Assembly: GCA_948579315.1 (NCBI GenBank)
Contig: CAPAOL010000003.1
Span: 56,975-120,974 of the forward strand
Direction: 5' to 3'
Source: an uncultured Phocaeicola sp.
Lineage (GTDB): Bacteria > Bacteroidota > Bacteroidia > Bacteroidales > Bacteroidaceae
Length of the DNA stretch: 64,000 nt
Shown here: positions 24,781 to 33,069 of the stretch, one piece after another
Position numbering within the stretch: position 1 is the stretch's first letter
Layout of the letters: the number at the start of each line of letters is the position of its first letter
Translations under genes and position numbers: made by a program
The notes under the pieces: model-generated
Told to the model about the DNA's origin: nothing
What the model saw: the letters and a program-made list of their open reading frames with translations, nothing else
Databases searched by the model: none

Positions 24781-25977
24781 ATGAAAATATTAGTGCTCAA
24801 TTGCGGTAGTTCTTCTATTAAATATAAATTATTTGATATGACTACCAAAGAAGTCCTGGCACAGGGCGGTATAGAAAAAATCGGCTTGGTAGGCTCTTTC
24901 CTGAAACTGACTTTGCCCAACGGTGAAAAGAAAATATTAGAAAAAGACATCCCAGAACATACCGCAGGTATCGAGTTCATTCTGAATACATTGGTGAGCC
25001 CAGAATATGGCGCAATCAAGTCATTGGATGAAATCAACGCAGTAGGTCACCGTATGGTACATGGCGGAGAACGTTTCAGCGAATCCGTATTGCTGAATAA
25101 AGAAGTACTGGATGCTTTTATCGCTTGCAACGATTTAGCCCCGCTTCATAACCCGGCTAACCTGAAAGGTGTGAATGCTGTTTCTGCCATTCTGCCCAAC
25201 GTTCCCCAAGTAGGTGTATTTGATACGGCATTCCATCAAACAATGCCCGACTATGCATATATGTATGCCATTCCATACGAACTATATGAAAAATACGGTG
25301 TGCGCCGTTATGGCTTCCATGGAACTTCTCATCGCTATGTTTCACAACGTGTATGCGAATTCCTTGGCGTTGATCCGAAAGGAAAGAAAATTATCACTTG
25401 CCACATCGGTAACGGTGGTTCCATTTCAGCTATCAAAGATGGTAAATGTATAGACACCAGTATGGGGCTGACCCCATTGGAAGGTCTTGTAATGGGAACT
25501 CGTAGTGGTGACATCGATGCAGGCGCCGTTACTTTCATCATGGAAAAAGAAGGATTAAATGCAACCGGCGTATCCAACTTACTAAACAAGAAAAGTGGTG
25601 TATTAGGCGTTTCAGGTGTATCCAGCGATATGCGCGAACTGGAAGCCGCTGTTGCCGCCGGAAATCCGAAAGCTATTTTGGCTGAAAAGATGTATTTCTA
25701 CCGCATCAAGAAATATATTGGTGCATATGCTGCCGCTCTAGGTGGTGTAGACATCATCCTGTTCACTGGCGGTGTAGGTGAAAATCAAGCCAATTGCCGT
25801 TCTGAAGTTTGTGAAGGTTTGGAATTCATGGGTGTGAAGATTGACCTTGAAAAGAACAAGGTTCGTGGAGAAGAAGCTATTATTTCTGCCGATGACTCCA
25901 AAGTGACAGTAGCTGTTATCCCAACTGATGAAGAGCTGATGATTGCCAGCGATACTCTGGCTATTCTGAATAAGTAA
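24781..25977 (+). CDS. ackA: Acetate kinase
   Basis: Enzyme of 398 residues of the ASKHA superfamily that transfers phosphate from acetyl phosphate to ADP, yielding acetate and ATP. Motifs: MKILVLNCGSSSIKYKLFD at the start, VGHRMVHGGERF, FDTAFHQTMP, YGFHGTSHRYVS, ITCHIGNGGSISAIKDGKCIDTSMGLTPLEGLVMGTRSGDID, LFTGGVGENQ and VIPTDEELMIA. The frame can be opened 24 codons earlier inside pta, but the ATG at 24781 gives the family's normal N-terminus. Together with pta it provides substrate-level phosphorylation in fermentation. Confidence 0.98.
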   Translation: MKILVLNCGSSSIKYKLFDMTTKEVLAQGGIEKIGLVGSFLKLTLPNGEKKILEKDIPEHTAGIEFILNTLVSPEYGAIKSLDEINAVGHRMVHGGERFSESVLLNKEVLDAFIACNDLAPLHNPANLKGVNAVSAILPNVPQVGVFDTAFHQTMPDYAYMYAIPYELYEKYGVRRYGFHGTSHRYVSQRVCEFLGVDPKGKKIITCHIGNGGSISAIKDGKCIDTSMGLTPLEGLVMGTRSGDIDAGAVTFIMEKEGLNATGVSNLLNKKSGVLGVSGVSSDMRELEAAVAAGNPKAILAEKMYFYRIKKYIGAYAAALGGVDIILFTGGVGENQANCRSEVCEGLEFMGVKIDLEKNKVRGEEAIISADDSKVTVAVIPTDEELMIASDTLAILNK

Positions 25978-26008
25978 TTTTATTGTTTGGTTAAATATAT
26001 AAATTATA

Positions 26009-26044
26009 AAAGGCTGCTACGCGTGATGCATAGTAGCCTTTTTT
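26009..26044. terminator. Bidirectional intrinsic terminator between ackA and lpxH
   Basis: AAGGCTGCTA pairs with TAGTAGCCTT (one G-U) around an internal loop, with TTTT after it on the plus strand and an A-run before it that gives T's on the minus strand. It lies between two converging genes and overlaps the last codons of lpxH. Confidence 0.8.
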
Positions 26045-26810
26045 AGGAATATTGACTTTCTCCCTCAACATACTGCTCAAGGAACATATTTTCACCATCA
26101 AATACAGCATACGAAAAATCTTGTATCCAGTCACCAAGAATCAACATACGTGAAGTACGGCTCAGCATCAAGTCTAGCATAATGTGGCGATGACCATAAA
26201 TAAAATAATTGATATCCGGATGGTCTTTAAGGTAATTTTTAGTAAACAAGACCAACGGTTCCTTATCCTCTCCCATATACTCGGGTTCCTTACCGCCTTC
26301 ACGCTTCAGACGGCTATGCTTGGCCCATTCCAAGCCAAGTTCTATGCTCCAACGGGGATGTATGGTAGAAAACAGCGTTTGTAAAGTGGTACTATGAAAC
26401 ATGGAACGCAACAATTTGAACTTGGCATCTTTATCTCCCAATCCGTCCCCATGCGCCAAGAAAAACTCCTTCCCATAAATCTCACAGGTCAACGGCTGAC
26501 GATGAATAGTTACCCCGCACTCTTTTTCCAAATAATCACCACACCAGATGTCATGATTACCGATAAAGAAATGCACCTCCACTCCCAAATCGGTCAACTC
26601 GGAAATCTTCCCCAAGAAACGAGTATAGCCTTTCGGCACTACCAGTTTGAACTCGTACCAAAAGTCGAATATATCTCCTAACAGGTACACTGCTGCAGCA
26701 TTATGTTTTATACTATCCAGAAAATTCACCAAACGGCGCTCCTGTGTCCGCCCGTGTGCTATGGCACGAGAACCTAAATGTGCATCGGAAAGGAAATATA
26801 CGTTCTTCAT
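26043..26810 (-). CDS. lpxH: UDP-2,3-diacylglucosamine diphosphatase (LpxH-like)
   Basis: Calcineurin-type metallophosphoesterase of 255 residues that hydrolyses UDP-2,3-diacylglucosamine to lipid X, a step of lipid A synthesis at the inner membrane. Metal ligands are in order: SDAHLG near the N-terminus, GDIFDFW, FIGNHDIW, LAHGDGLG and the C-terminal YGHRHIM. The segment RWSIELGLEWAKHSR is the inserted cap region of LpxH-like enzymes. The length is close to the LpxH norm of about 240. The cytoplasmic family is broad, so a different nucleotide-lipid substrate is possible, but this is the only such gene seen here. The 132-bp gap upstream is AT-rich with no clear promoter. Confidence 0.85.
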   Translation of the reverse strand: MKNVYFLSDAHLGSRAIAHGRTQERRLVNFLDSIKHNAAAVYLLGDIFDFWYEFKLVVPKGYTRFLGKISELTDLGVEVHFFIGNHDIWCGDYLEKECGVTIHRQPLTCEIYGKEFFLAHGDGLGDKDAKFKLLRSMFHSTTLQTLFSTIHPRWSIELGLEWAKHSRLKREGGKEPEYMGEDKEPLVLFTKNYLKDHPDINYFIYGHRHIMLDLMLSRTSRMLILGDWIQDFSYAVFDGENMFLEQYVEGESQYS

Positions 26811-26942
26811 AATCTTACTAAATTAAATACCTCATAAATTAAAAATCCGAGAATAGAGAATTAAAAAAACAACACCTTGTCCAATAACTTAGACATATTG
26901 GCAATTCTTATTTTCCAATTTTAATTCTCAACTTTCAATTTA

Positions 26943-27263
26943 TTAGAGGAAACCCAATTCCAATTTAGCTTCTTCACTCATCATATCTTTATCCCATTCG
27001 GGTTCAAAAACCAAGTTCACGACCGATGAAGTAACTCCTTCCACAGAGTCGACTTTCTGACGGACATCCTCCATAATAAAATCAGCAGCAGGACAATTGG
27101 GGGCAGTCAATGTCATATCTAACACTACTTCTCCATCATCTTGCAAATCAATCTTATATATCAAGCCTAAATCGTATATATTCACCGGAATCTCGGGATC
27201 ATATACGGTTTTCAACATGGCTATAATCTTCTCTTCTGTTTTTAAACGGGTATCTGCATCCAT
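26943..27263 (-). CDS. DUF59/MIP18 family protein, probable Fe-S cluster assembly factor
   Basis: Small cytoplasmic protein of 106 residues made of a single DUF59 domain: VYDPEIPVNIYDLGLIYKIDL is the family's signature, followed by MTLTAPNCPAADFIMEDVRQKV (the conserved Cys in TAPNCP) and VNLVFEPEWDKDMMSEEAKLELGFL. Relatives include SufT, PaaD and eukaryotic MIP18/CIA2, which help load iron-sulfur clusters on target proteins. No suf genes are adjacent. A TAAATTTG element (minus strand, 27284-27291) lies just upstream, inside the short gap after radC. Confidence 0.9.
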   Translation of the reverse strand: MDADTRLKTEEKIIAMLKTVYDPEIPVNIYDLGLIYKIDLQDDGEVVLDMTLTAPNCPAADFIMEDVRQKVDSVEGVTSSVVNLVFEPEWDKDMMSEEAKLELGFL

Positions 27264-27299
27264 ATCTCTCGTTGTTTTAATTGCAAATTTAATGATTTT

Positions 27300-27989
27300 C
27301 TATATTTTTCCTTCATCAGCATAGCTATAAAATTTGCCATCCGTTAAAATAACATGATCTATCAGTCTTATGTTCATTACTTTTGCCGCCTTGTCAAGAT
27401 GTTCCGTCAACCGATCATCCTCTGTACTAGGTCGCATACTGCCGGAAGGATGGTTGTGACAAAGTGCCATGGCAACGGCCCGTTTCAATAATGCTTCCCT
27501 CAATACACAACGGACATCTACCGCTGTAGAGACCAGGCCTCCGGAACTTATCTTTATACGGTCAATTACTTTGGAAGCTTGATTCAACAACAAGACCCAG
27601 CATTCCTCTGTAGGCAAATCACACATCAACGGATAAAAATATTGATAAACATCACGGGAGCTGAGAATGACCTTACGTTCTTTTCCTTCTTCCTCCTTTC
27701 GGCGCTTTCCCAATTCGGAAGCCGCCAAAATGGTGATAGCTTTGGCAGGACCTATTCCTTTATAGTGACACAGTTCATCTACGGTAGTTTTGCCCAATTC
27801 ATTCAAACTATTATGATAATCACTCAACACTTTACGCATTAACTCCACAGCAGAATCCTCCGTATTTCCCGAACCTATCAGAATAGCAAGCAACTCAGCA
27901 TCCGAAAGTGTCCCCACTCCATGCAACATCATCTTTTCACGAGGACGATCTTCTTCCGCCCATTGGTTTATGGTTAGTTTTTCTGCCAT
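27300..27989 (-). CDS. radC: RadC family JAB-domain protein
   Basis: Protein of 229 residues with an N-terminal helix-hairpin-helix region (HYKGIGPAKAITILAASELGKRR) and a C-terminal JAB/MPN-type metalloprotease-like domain. The metal site is seen as HNHPSGSMRPSTEDDRLTEHL, with a preceding conserved Glu region and GVGTLSDAELLAILIGSG near the start. The family is called DNA repair protein RadC for historic reasons; its biochemical role is unsettled. It is transcribed with or just ahead of the DUF59 gene. Confidence 0.95.
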   Translation of the reverse strand: MAEKLTINQWAEEDRPREKMMLHGVGTLSDAELLAILIGSGNTEDSAVELMRKVLSDYHNSLNELGKTTVDELCHYKGIGPAKAITILAASELGKRRKEEEGKERKVILSSRDVYQYFYPLMCDLPTEECWVLLLNQASKVIDRIKISSGGLVSTAVDVRCVLREALLKRAVAMALCHNHPSGSMRPSTEDDRLTEHLDKAAKVMNIRLIDHVILTDGKFYSYADEGKI

Positions 27990-28062
27990 CTTTCTTTATT
28001 TTTCCCCGCCATAAAGACGTATAAAAAGTCCATCACTTTTAATACCTCTTCATGGTAAAATT

Positions 28063-29052
28063 CTATTTATAAAAATTCTTCTCAAATGCGGCAAATTCGT
28101 TTTTCCCCAACACACAGCGTTTCCACCAGGCCCGCAGGAAACCAGTTCCATAGCCAATCAACTGAATAAAAGAAGCAAGGATGGATAATAATCCTATTTT
28201 GAAACTTTTATTTCGCAATGTGGAGTCTACACAAATGATAAGAGCAAAAAGCAGCAGCAAAGACAAACTCCAGCTACAAACCAACGAACATAACAACAGG
28301 AATACAATTCCTATAGTAAAAAGTGCCGGTAACAAATGTACAACTTTCAATGATTCAGGATACTTTTTATACAGATTGATACGGGCAATACCCGAATTAT
28401 GCACTTGCTTGAAAAACTTCTTCAAATCGGTACGACGCTTGTGCCACACCCATGCTTCAGGGAACAACCGACAAGCATATCCCCCTTGAAAGATACGGAT
28501 ACTGAAATCAATATCTTCTCCAAAACGCATCTTAGAAAATCCTCCCAACGCTTTATATACCTCAGCCCGTACCCCCATATTAAAACTACGGGGATAGAAT
28601 TTATCCATTTTTTTCTTCCCTCCACGGATACCTCCGGTAGTAAAAAACGAAGTCATGGCATAATTTATTGCTTTCTGTATATTGGTAAACGAATCATGAG
28701 CACGGTCAGGACCACCAAAAGCATCTGCCTTCTGCCGTTGAAGCTCTGACTCGACAGCCGCCAAATACCCTTCAGGCAAAATGCAATCAGAATCCAATAT
28801 GATAAGATATTCTCCATGCCCCCGTTCCGCTCCATAATTGCGGGTCTGCCCGGGACCGGAATTGGATTTGAAATAATAACATATATCCAACCGGTCAGCG
28901 TAATTATCTACCACTTCCTTGCACGGAACAGATGAACCATCCTCCACTATCAGGACTTCAAAATTCTTATTTGTCTGCCTTGTAAGACTGTTCAATAACT
29001 CATCCACCTCTTCAGGACGATTATAAACCGGTATAATAAAAGAATATCTCAT
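28063..29052 (-). CDS. Family 2 glycosyltransferase with C-terminal membrane segments
   Basis: Protein of 329 residues. The N-terminal GT-A domain shows FIIPVYNRPEEVDELLNSLTRQT, VEDGSS, SNSGPGQTRNYGAERGHGEYLIILDSDCILP (the DxD-like nucleotide-sugar site) and RFGEDIDFSIRIFQGGYACRLFPEAWVWHKRRT (catalytic ED and the acceptor loop). Residues about 240-300 form two to three hydrophobic segments (LLPALFTIGIVFLLLCSLVCSW, LSLLLLFALIICVD, GLLSILASFIQLIGYG), anchoring it to the inner membrane. The sugar and acceptor are unknown. It stands alone, not in a capsule cluster, and its leader carries no clear -7 element. Confidence 0.92.
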   Translation of the reverse strand: MRYSFIIPVYNRPEEVDELLNSLTRQTNKNFEVLIVEDGSSVPCKEVVDNYADRLDICYYFKSNSGPGQTRNYGAERGHGEYLIILDSDCILPEGYLAAVESELQRQKADAFGGPDRAHDSFTNIQKAINYAMTSFFTTGGIRGGKKKMDKFYPRSFNMGVRAEVYKALGGFSKMRFGEDIDFSIRIFQGGYACRLFPEAWVWHKRRTDLKKFFKQVHNSGIARINLYKKYPESLKVVHLLPALFTIGIVFLLLCSLVCSWSLSLLLLFALIICVDSTLRNKSFKIGLLSILASFIQLIGYGTGFLRAWWKRCVLGKNEFAAFEKNFYK

Positions 29053-29098
29053 TGCTTTATTTTGATTTTATCCATCACAGAGAAGTACAAAGAAACAT

Positions 29099-29134
29099 AA
29101 AAAAGGCGGAGCTTGCAACAAGTTCCGCCTTTTT
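29099..29134 (-). terminator. Intrinsic terminator of efp
   Basis: GGCGGAGCTTG pairs with CAAGTTCCGCC (one G-U), and on the minus strand six T's follow. It lies 20 bases after the efp stop. T's on the other side make it potentially bidirectional, though no plus-strand gene needs it. Confidence 0.85.
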
Positions 29135-29153
29135 ATATGCATATATAAATAGA

Positions 29154-29720
29154 TTATGCTTTCACACGGCCTACATATGAACCGTCACGAGTATCAATTT
29201 CAATTGTTTCACCTTCATTAATGAATAAAGGAACACGCACGGTAGCACCCGATTCCACTGTAGCAGGTTTCAACGTATTGGTAGCCGTATCCCCTTTCAG
29301 ACCCGGTTCGGTATAAGTAATTTTCATCTGCACTTTTACCGGAACATCAGCAAACAATACTGTTTCTGTAGAAGCATCAGAAACCACATCCACCACCATT
29401 CCTTCCAACAGGAAGTCTACTCCGTTAATCAAGTCATGAGCAATAGGAATTTGGTCGAATGTTTCCTGATTCATAAAAATATAGTCTGCACCTTCCATAT
29501 ACAAATATTGGTGTGGACGACGTTCCACACGTACATCTTCCAATTTTTCACCGATGTTGAAACGACGTTCCAAAACGTAACCATTAACCACATCTTTCAA
29601 TTTAGTACGCATGAATGTGTTACCTTTTCCCGGTTTTACATGCAGGAAGTCAATACAGAAATACAATTTGCCGTCCATACGGATAGCTGTTCCGATTTTA
29701 ATGTCTTGAGCATTAATCAT
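29154..29720 (-). CDS. efp: Translation elongation factor P
   Basis: Cytoplasmic factor of 188 residues that relieves ribosome stalling at polyproline runs. The three beta-barrel domains are present: KOW-like domain 1 with the tip loop KPGKGNTFMRTK, an OB domain (YLYMEGADYIFMNQETFDQIPI), and a C-terminal OB domain ending TRDGSYVGRVKA. Lys32 in PGKGNTF is where other EF-Ps are modified; no epmA/B or other modification gene is visible nearby, so the modification state is unknown. It is divergent from rpmH, each with its own consensus promoter within 110 bp. Confidence 0.98.
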   Translation of the reverse strand: MINAQDIKIGTAIRMDGKLYFCIDFLHVKPGKGNTFMRTKLKDVVNGYVLERRFNIGEKLEDVRVERRPHQYLYMEGADYIFMNQETFDQIPIAHDLINGVDFLLEGMVVDVVSDASTETVLFADVPVKVQMKITYTEPGLKGDTATNTLKPATVESGATVRVPLFINEGETIEIDTRDGSYVGRVKA

Positions 29721-29786
29721 ACTTTTCTTCGCTTATATTTGATTATTATTTCAGATTATATTCACTTATAGCTGTGATTTCGAGTG

Positions 29787-29818
29787 CAAAAGTAATGTAA
29801 ATCAAGAAAAAACGCAAA
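29787..29818 (-). promoter_or_regulatory. Promoter of efp, full Bacteroides consensus
   Basis: On the minus strand TTTG (29818-29815), 20 bases, then TACTTTTG (29794-29787). This fits the -33/-7 consensus well and puts transcription start near 29780, about 60 bases before the efp ATG. Confidence 0.75.
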
Positions 29819-29845
29819 AAGAAATCACTAAAAATGAGTTATCTC

Positions 29846-29876
29846 TTTGTTTATTTCAAAAAAGTCACTAATTTTG
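29846..29876 (+). promoter_or_regulatory. Promoter of rpmH, full Bacteroides consensus
   Basis: TTTG (29846-29849), 19 bases, then TAATTTTG (29869-29876). This is the best match in the window to the Bacteroides housekeeping promoter and puts transcription start near 29883, about 40 bases before the rpmH ATG. Confidence 0.8.
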
Positions 29877-29922
29877 CAGCCCGTTACTCATGGTGAATAA
29901 TAACATAAAATAAGTATATACA

Positions 29923-30078
29923 ATGAAAAGAACGTTCCAACCCTCTAACAGAAAGAGAAAAAACAAACATGGATTCCGTGAAAGAATGGCAACTGCTAAC
30001 GGTCGTCGCGTATTAGCCAGCCGTCGTGCAAAAGGTCGTAAGAAATTAACTGTATCTGATGAATACAACGGAAAATAA
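29923..30078 (+). CDS. rpmH: 50S ribosomal protein L34
   Basis: A 51-residue very basic protein, MKRTFQPSNRKRKNKHGFRERM..., with the L34 signature KRTFQPSNRKRKNKHGFRxRM and RRVLASRRAKGRKKL. The C-terminal tail SDEYNGK is a short extension typical of Bacteroidota. Strong promoter upstream and terminator downstream mark it as a one-gene transcript. The common neighbours rnpA and dnaA are not adjacent here, so this locus is not the canonical origin region. Confidence 0.97.
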   Translation: MKRTFQPSNRKRKNKHGFRERMATANGRRVLASRRAKGRKKLTVSDEYNGK

Positions 30079-30098
30079 TTCATCTGACCGGAAAAAAT

Positions 30099-30139
30099 AA
30101 AAGGAGTGAAGTCGTAGAGACTTTGCTCCTTTTATTTTT
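30099..30139 (+). terminator. Intrinsic terminator of rpmH
   Basis: AAAAGGAG...AAGTC pairs with GACTT...CTCCTTTT across a five-base loop with two imperfect pairs, followed by ATTTTT, 21 bases after the rpmH stop. Confidence 0.8.
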
Positions 30140-30190
30140 CCAACTAAGCCGAACAGCCATGAAAAAGTAACTTAACTTAAATGATCAAAT

Positions 30191-30222
30191 AAGTCAACTG
30201 AAACGACCAGGTAAGTTGACTT
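30191..30222. repeat. 9-bp inverted repeat downstream of the maturase gene
   Basis: AAGTCAACT (30191-30199) and AGTTGACTT (30214-30222) are exact complements with a 14-base loop. It lies after the rpmH terminator and before the stop of the radical SAM gene on the minus strand. It lacks a T-run, so it is a weak terminator candidate at best. Confidence 0.5.
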
Positions 30223-30256
30223 GCTTGTTCCATACAGTCGGCTTACTGAAAACAGT

Positions 30257-31492
30257 CTATTTATTTCTCCTTTCTCTCGCCCACTCCATCACATTAGCCG
30301 GAGCGCGTTCCGCCAGATATTCCTTCTTCATAAAATCCATATAGGGTGCTACGTGGTCAAAGAATTGATAATATCCCTTACACAAGTAATTCAATCCCGG
30401 TTCACCGTCTTTACTTAACATAAAACGATTCTTCGGACATTCCCCATGACAGGCAAACTCATAAGAACAGTTCAGGCACTGCTGTGGCAGACTATTGTGC
30501 TTCATCACACCAAAAGTTTCCTGTTCTTTACCATACATCATCTCCACCAAAGTCTTCTGATAAATATTTCCCAATTTATACTCAGGAAAGACAAAATGAT
30601 CGCAAGCATACACATCACCGTTGAATTCCATCACGGCTGTATGTCCACAATATTTAGCTAATGAACAAACGCCTGGCTGCTGTCCCACCCAATTGGCCAG
30701 CGTAGAATCAAACAACTGAATATAGTAATTGCCCACGTCATTCAGTACCCATTCGTCGAAAATAGTACAAAGGAAATTCCCCCACTGCTCGGGAGTAATG
30801 GAGAAAGGAGCCAGTTCACCGTCTTTTTGCTTTAATGAAGAAAGCCGAAGACCGTCCGCACGGCTAGACAGTCGCTCGACAATAGGAGTAAACTGTATAT
30901 AATGACAATCAAGTTCGTCACGAAAGAAACGATAGAAGTCCAACGGATAATCTGCATTATAGTCATTGACCACTGCCATGGCATTCCATTCCACTCCATG
31001 CTTTTTCAACAGGTTAATCCCTTTCATTACCTTATAGAAAGAAGGTTGTCCCATCTTGTTCTTCCGGTATTCATCGTGAAATTCCTGAGGACCGTCTATA
31101 GAAATGCCTACCAAAAAATTATTCTCACGGAAGAATTCACACCATTCATCTGTCAGCAATGTGCCATTTGTCTGAATGCAATTATCAATGGTTCTACCAC
31201 CTGCATATTTTTTCTGAAGTTCCAAGGCTTTCTTATAAAAAACTAAAGGACGCATCAAAGTTTCTCCCCCATGCCAGGTAAACAAAACTTGCGGCATGGT
31301 TTGCGACTGAATATATTCTTTAATAAATTTCTCCAGTAATTCATCGCTCATCACATGACGCGGCTGTTCCTCATATAACTTGGATTTTTCCAAATAGTAA
31401 CAATAATCACAGGCCAGATTACAAACCGCACCTACAGGTTTGGTCATTATATATAGCGGCTTTGCAAAAGGAGTTATGGTTGCTTCTTTCAT
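30257..31492 (-). CDS. chuR: Anaerobic sulfatase-maturating enzyme (radical SAM, SPASM)
   Basis: Cytoplasmic radical SAM enzyme of 411 residues that oxidises the active-site Cys or Ser of sulfatases to formylglycine. The SAM cluster motif is CNLACDYC (Cys24, Cys28, Cys31). The core continues with TWHGGETLMRPLVFYKKAL, IQTNGTLLTDEWCEFF and VGISIDGPQEFHDEYR. A C-terminal SPASM/twitch region holds the cysteines for two more clusters (CSLAKYCGHTAVMEFNGDVYACDHF and QQCLNCSYEFACHGECPKNRF). This closely fits the Bacteroides protein named ChuR/anSMEbt, which from memory is needed for all sulfatase activity in that host. The window contains a Ser-type sulfatase at 44-45.7 kb that would depend on it. 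Confidence 0.93.
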   Translation of the reverse strand: MKEATITPFAKPLYIMTKPVGAVCNLACDYCYYLEKSKLYEEQPRHVMSDELLEKFIKEYIQSQTMPQVLFTWHGGETLMRPLVFYKKALELQKKYAGGRTIDNCIQTNGTLLTDEWCEFFRENNFLVGISIDGPQEFHDEYRKNKMGQPSFYKVMKGINLLKKHGVEWNAMAVVNDYNADYPLDFYRFFRDELDCHYIQFTPIVERLSSRADGLRLSSLKQKDGELAPFSITPEQWGNFLCTIFDEWVLNDVGNYYIQLFDSTLANWVGQQPGVCSLAKYCGHTAVMEFNGDVYACDHFVFPEYKLGNIYQKTLVEMMYGKEQETFGVMKHNSLPQQCLNCSYEFACHGECPKNRFMLSKDGEPGLNYLCKGYYQFFDHVAPYMDFMKKEYLAERAPANVMEWARERRNK

Positions 31493-31525
31493 TTGTTTTT
31501 CATTTAATTCCTAGTATAAAGAATA

Positions 31526-31533
31526 CAAAGATA
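31526..31533 (-). promoter_or_regulatory. -7 element (TATCTTTG) for the maturase gene
   Basis: TATCTTTG on the minus strand matches TAnnTTTG, 33 bases before the ATG. No correctly spaced -33 was found. Confidence 0.5.
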
Positions 31534-31685
31534 AAGCTATTTTTCAATATTCGTTCTTACAGTAACAGGTTTATGCTACCCTCTACCCCCAAAAGGACAT
31601 TCTTCTTGCCACCCAATCTGTTTCAAATATAAGAGTTCCACCTTGCTTCAAACTCTTGAAACAAAATGAAACTCTGACCCTCTAT

Positions 31686-32831
31686 TTAAAATATCACTTG
31701 AAAACGTGTCTGAAACGCACTTAATGACTGATTTTCAAATCCCACTCTATCCGTTATCTTAGTATAAGAGTACCGGAATCTCCATATCATATACTTATTG
31801 ATATAATAATTGACAGTAAAAGAGACATCGTTCAAACGCCCGCCATAAATATGGGACCGGGTATCCGACATATCAGTATAGTTATATCCGAATACGCATT
31901 CCAACGAACCAGAGTCCGGAGTGGCAATACCACAATCCGTATGTGAATATCTATAATTACCACCTATCAGCAAACCTCTCAGTATTCCATACATACCACT
32001 CGCTTTATAATTCTTAAAATCCTTTTCCCGGTTCACTTGAAGATAATAATATTGTGCTTCCAATGCCACAGGACCATATCCTGCTATCATCTCCGGTGTA
32101 AATTTTATCAAGTTCTTTGCATCCGGAATCAAGGCATTCACAGCTCTGACTTTTGCAATACGCGTCGGGAAATTAGCCCCCAAGTCAAAGCTAGTATGGT
32201 TAAGTGTAGGTTCGCTATTGTATCTAGGTGTTTCGTAAGCACCGGAAATACCCAACTGAAACAATCTCCCTGTATCATGTAAAGGACGATAGACCAGGCG
32301 GCTCATAGCACCATAACCCATTTTACCCAATTCATTGGATTTCTTCTTAAGAGCCTCGCTCTCCACATGAACACTAGCTGTACCGAAAAAATCATTTTTG
32401 TCATACACAAACATAGCCCCCATCAGCCGGCTGTTGAAAAAAGCCTCATTACTTGCCGGCTCCTCCATGGTTACTTTCATAGACGAACTAGTAGAACTTT
32501 GAAGCCCGAACTGATGTACAAAATTCCCTACACGTAATAACGCATGTGAGGAAAATTGTCTTTCTACAAATATGTCTTTTAAACTGACCTTTCCATACGC
32601 ATAGCCTATATCCACTTTCGCTTTATATTTTCCATAGGTTGCTTTTACACCTATCCGGGCATCAGGAATCGCTACACCATCTACAAAGTTTTTATTATCT
32701 GAATGAAACAAGCCTCCATCCATCAAGATTCGTCCTGTAGGACGTATTTTCAAAACTGATTGTTCCTGTGCATTTACCTGTACGGAGAGCAATATCAGGA
32801 GAAAAACTCCTAATGATATAAGATTTTTCAT
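31686..32831 (-). CDS. OprO/OprP-like outer-membrane porin
   Basis: Outer-membrane beta-barrel of 381 residues with a signal peptide (MKNLISLGVFLLILLSVQVNAQ). The mature chain resembles phosphate-selective porins O and P: LKIRPTGRILMDGGLF, IPDARIGVKATYGKYKAKVDIGYAYGKVSLKDIFVERQF and LLRVGNFVHQFGLQSSTSSS (the loop that constricts the pore), ending QTRFQVIF. The frame opens 31 codons earlier, but the ATG at 32831 begins the signal peptide and is chosen. A secreted class A acid phosphatase lies 238 bp upstream on the same strand, so the pair could release and import phosphate. Ion selectivity cannot be judged from sequence. The gap 32832-33069 holds nothing recognised. Confidence 0.85.
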   Translation of the reverse strand: MKNLISLGVFLLILLSVQVNAQEQSVLKIRPTGRILMDGGLFHSDNKNFVDGVAIPDARIGVKATYGKYKAKVDIGYAYGKVSLKDIFVERQFSSHALLRVGNFVHQFGLQSSTSSSMKVTMEEPASNEAFFNSRLMGAMFVYDKNDFFGTASVHVESEALKKKSNELGKMGYGAMSRLVYRPLHDTGRLFQLGISGAYETPRYNSEPTLNHTSFDLGANFPTRIAKVRAVNALIPDAKNLIKFTPEMIAGYGPVALEAQYYYLQVNREKDFKNYKASGMYGILRGLLIGGNYRYSHTDCGIATPDSGSLECVFGYNYTDMSDTRSHIYGGRLNDVSFTVNYYINKYMIWRFRYSYTKITDRVGFENQSLSAFQTRFQVIF

Positions 32832-33069
32832 AATATACAGTTTTAATGGTAACCATCCAAGTATCCTGTCAGTCTGTCTCTGATTTTTATCATACTGAGG
32901 GCAGTGAAGAATCTGTAAGACCACACAATGAAAGCAATCAGTCAGACTCCTCCTCCCATCAGCATCCGATCAATAGTCATGCTTTTAGGCTCAGCAAATA
33001 CTCTTGTCCGGTTCATCTAAGAAAAACATTACATTAAATAGTTACGGTTTATGGTTAAGTTATAGGGAA

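Noticed and set aside
29869..30200. Chromosome replication origin near rpmH
   Set aside because: No dnaA, rnpA or DnaA-box cluster is seen; rpmH alone is not evidence of an origin.
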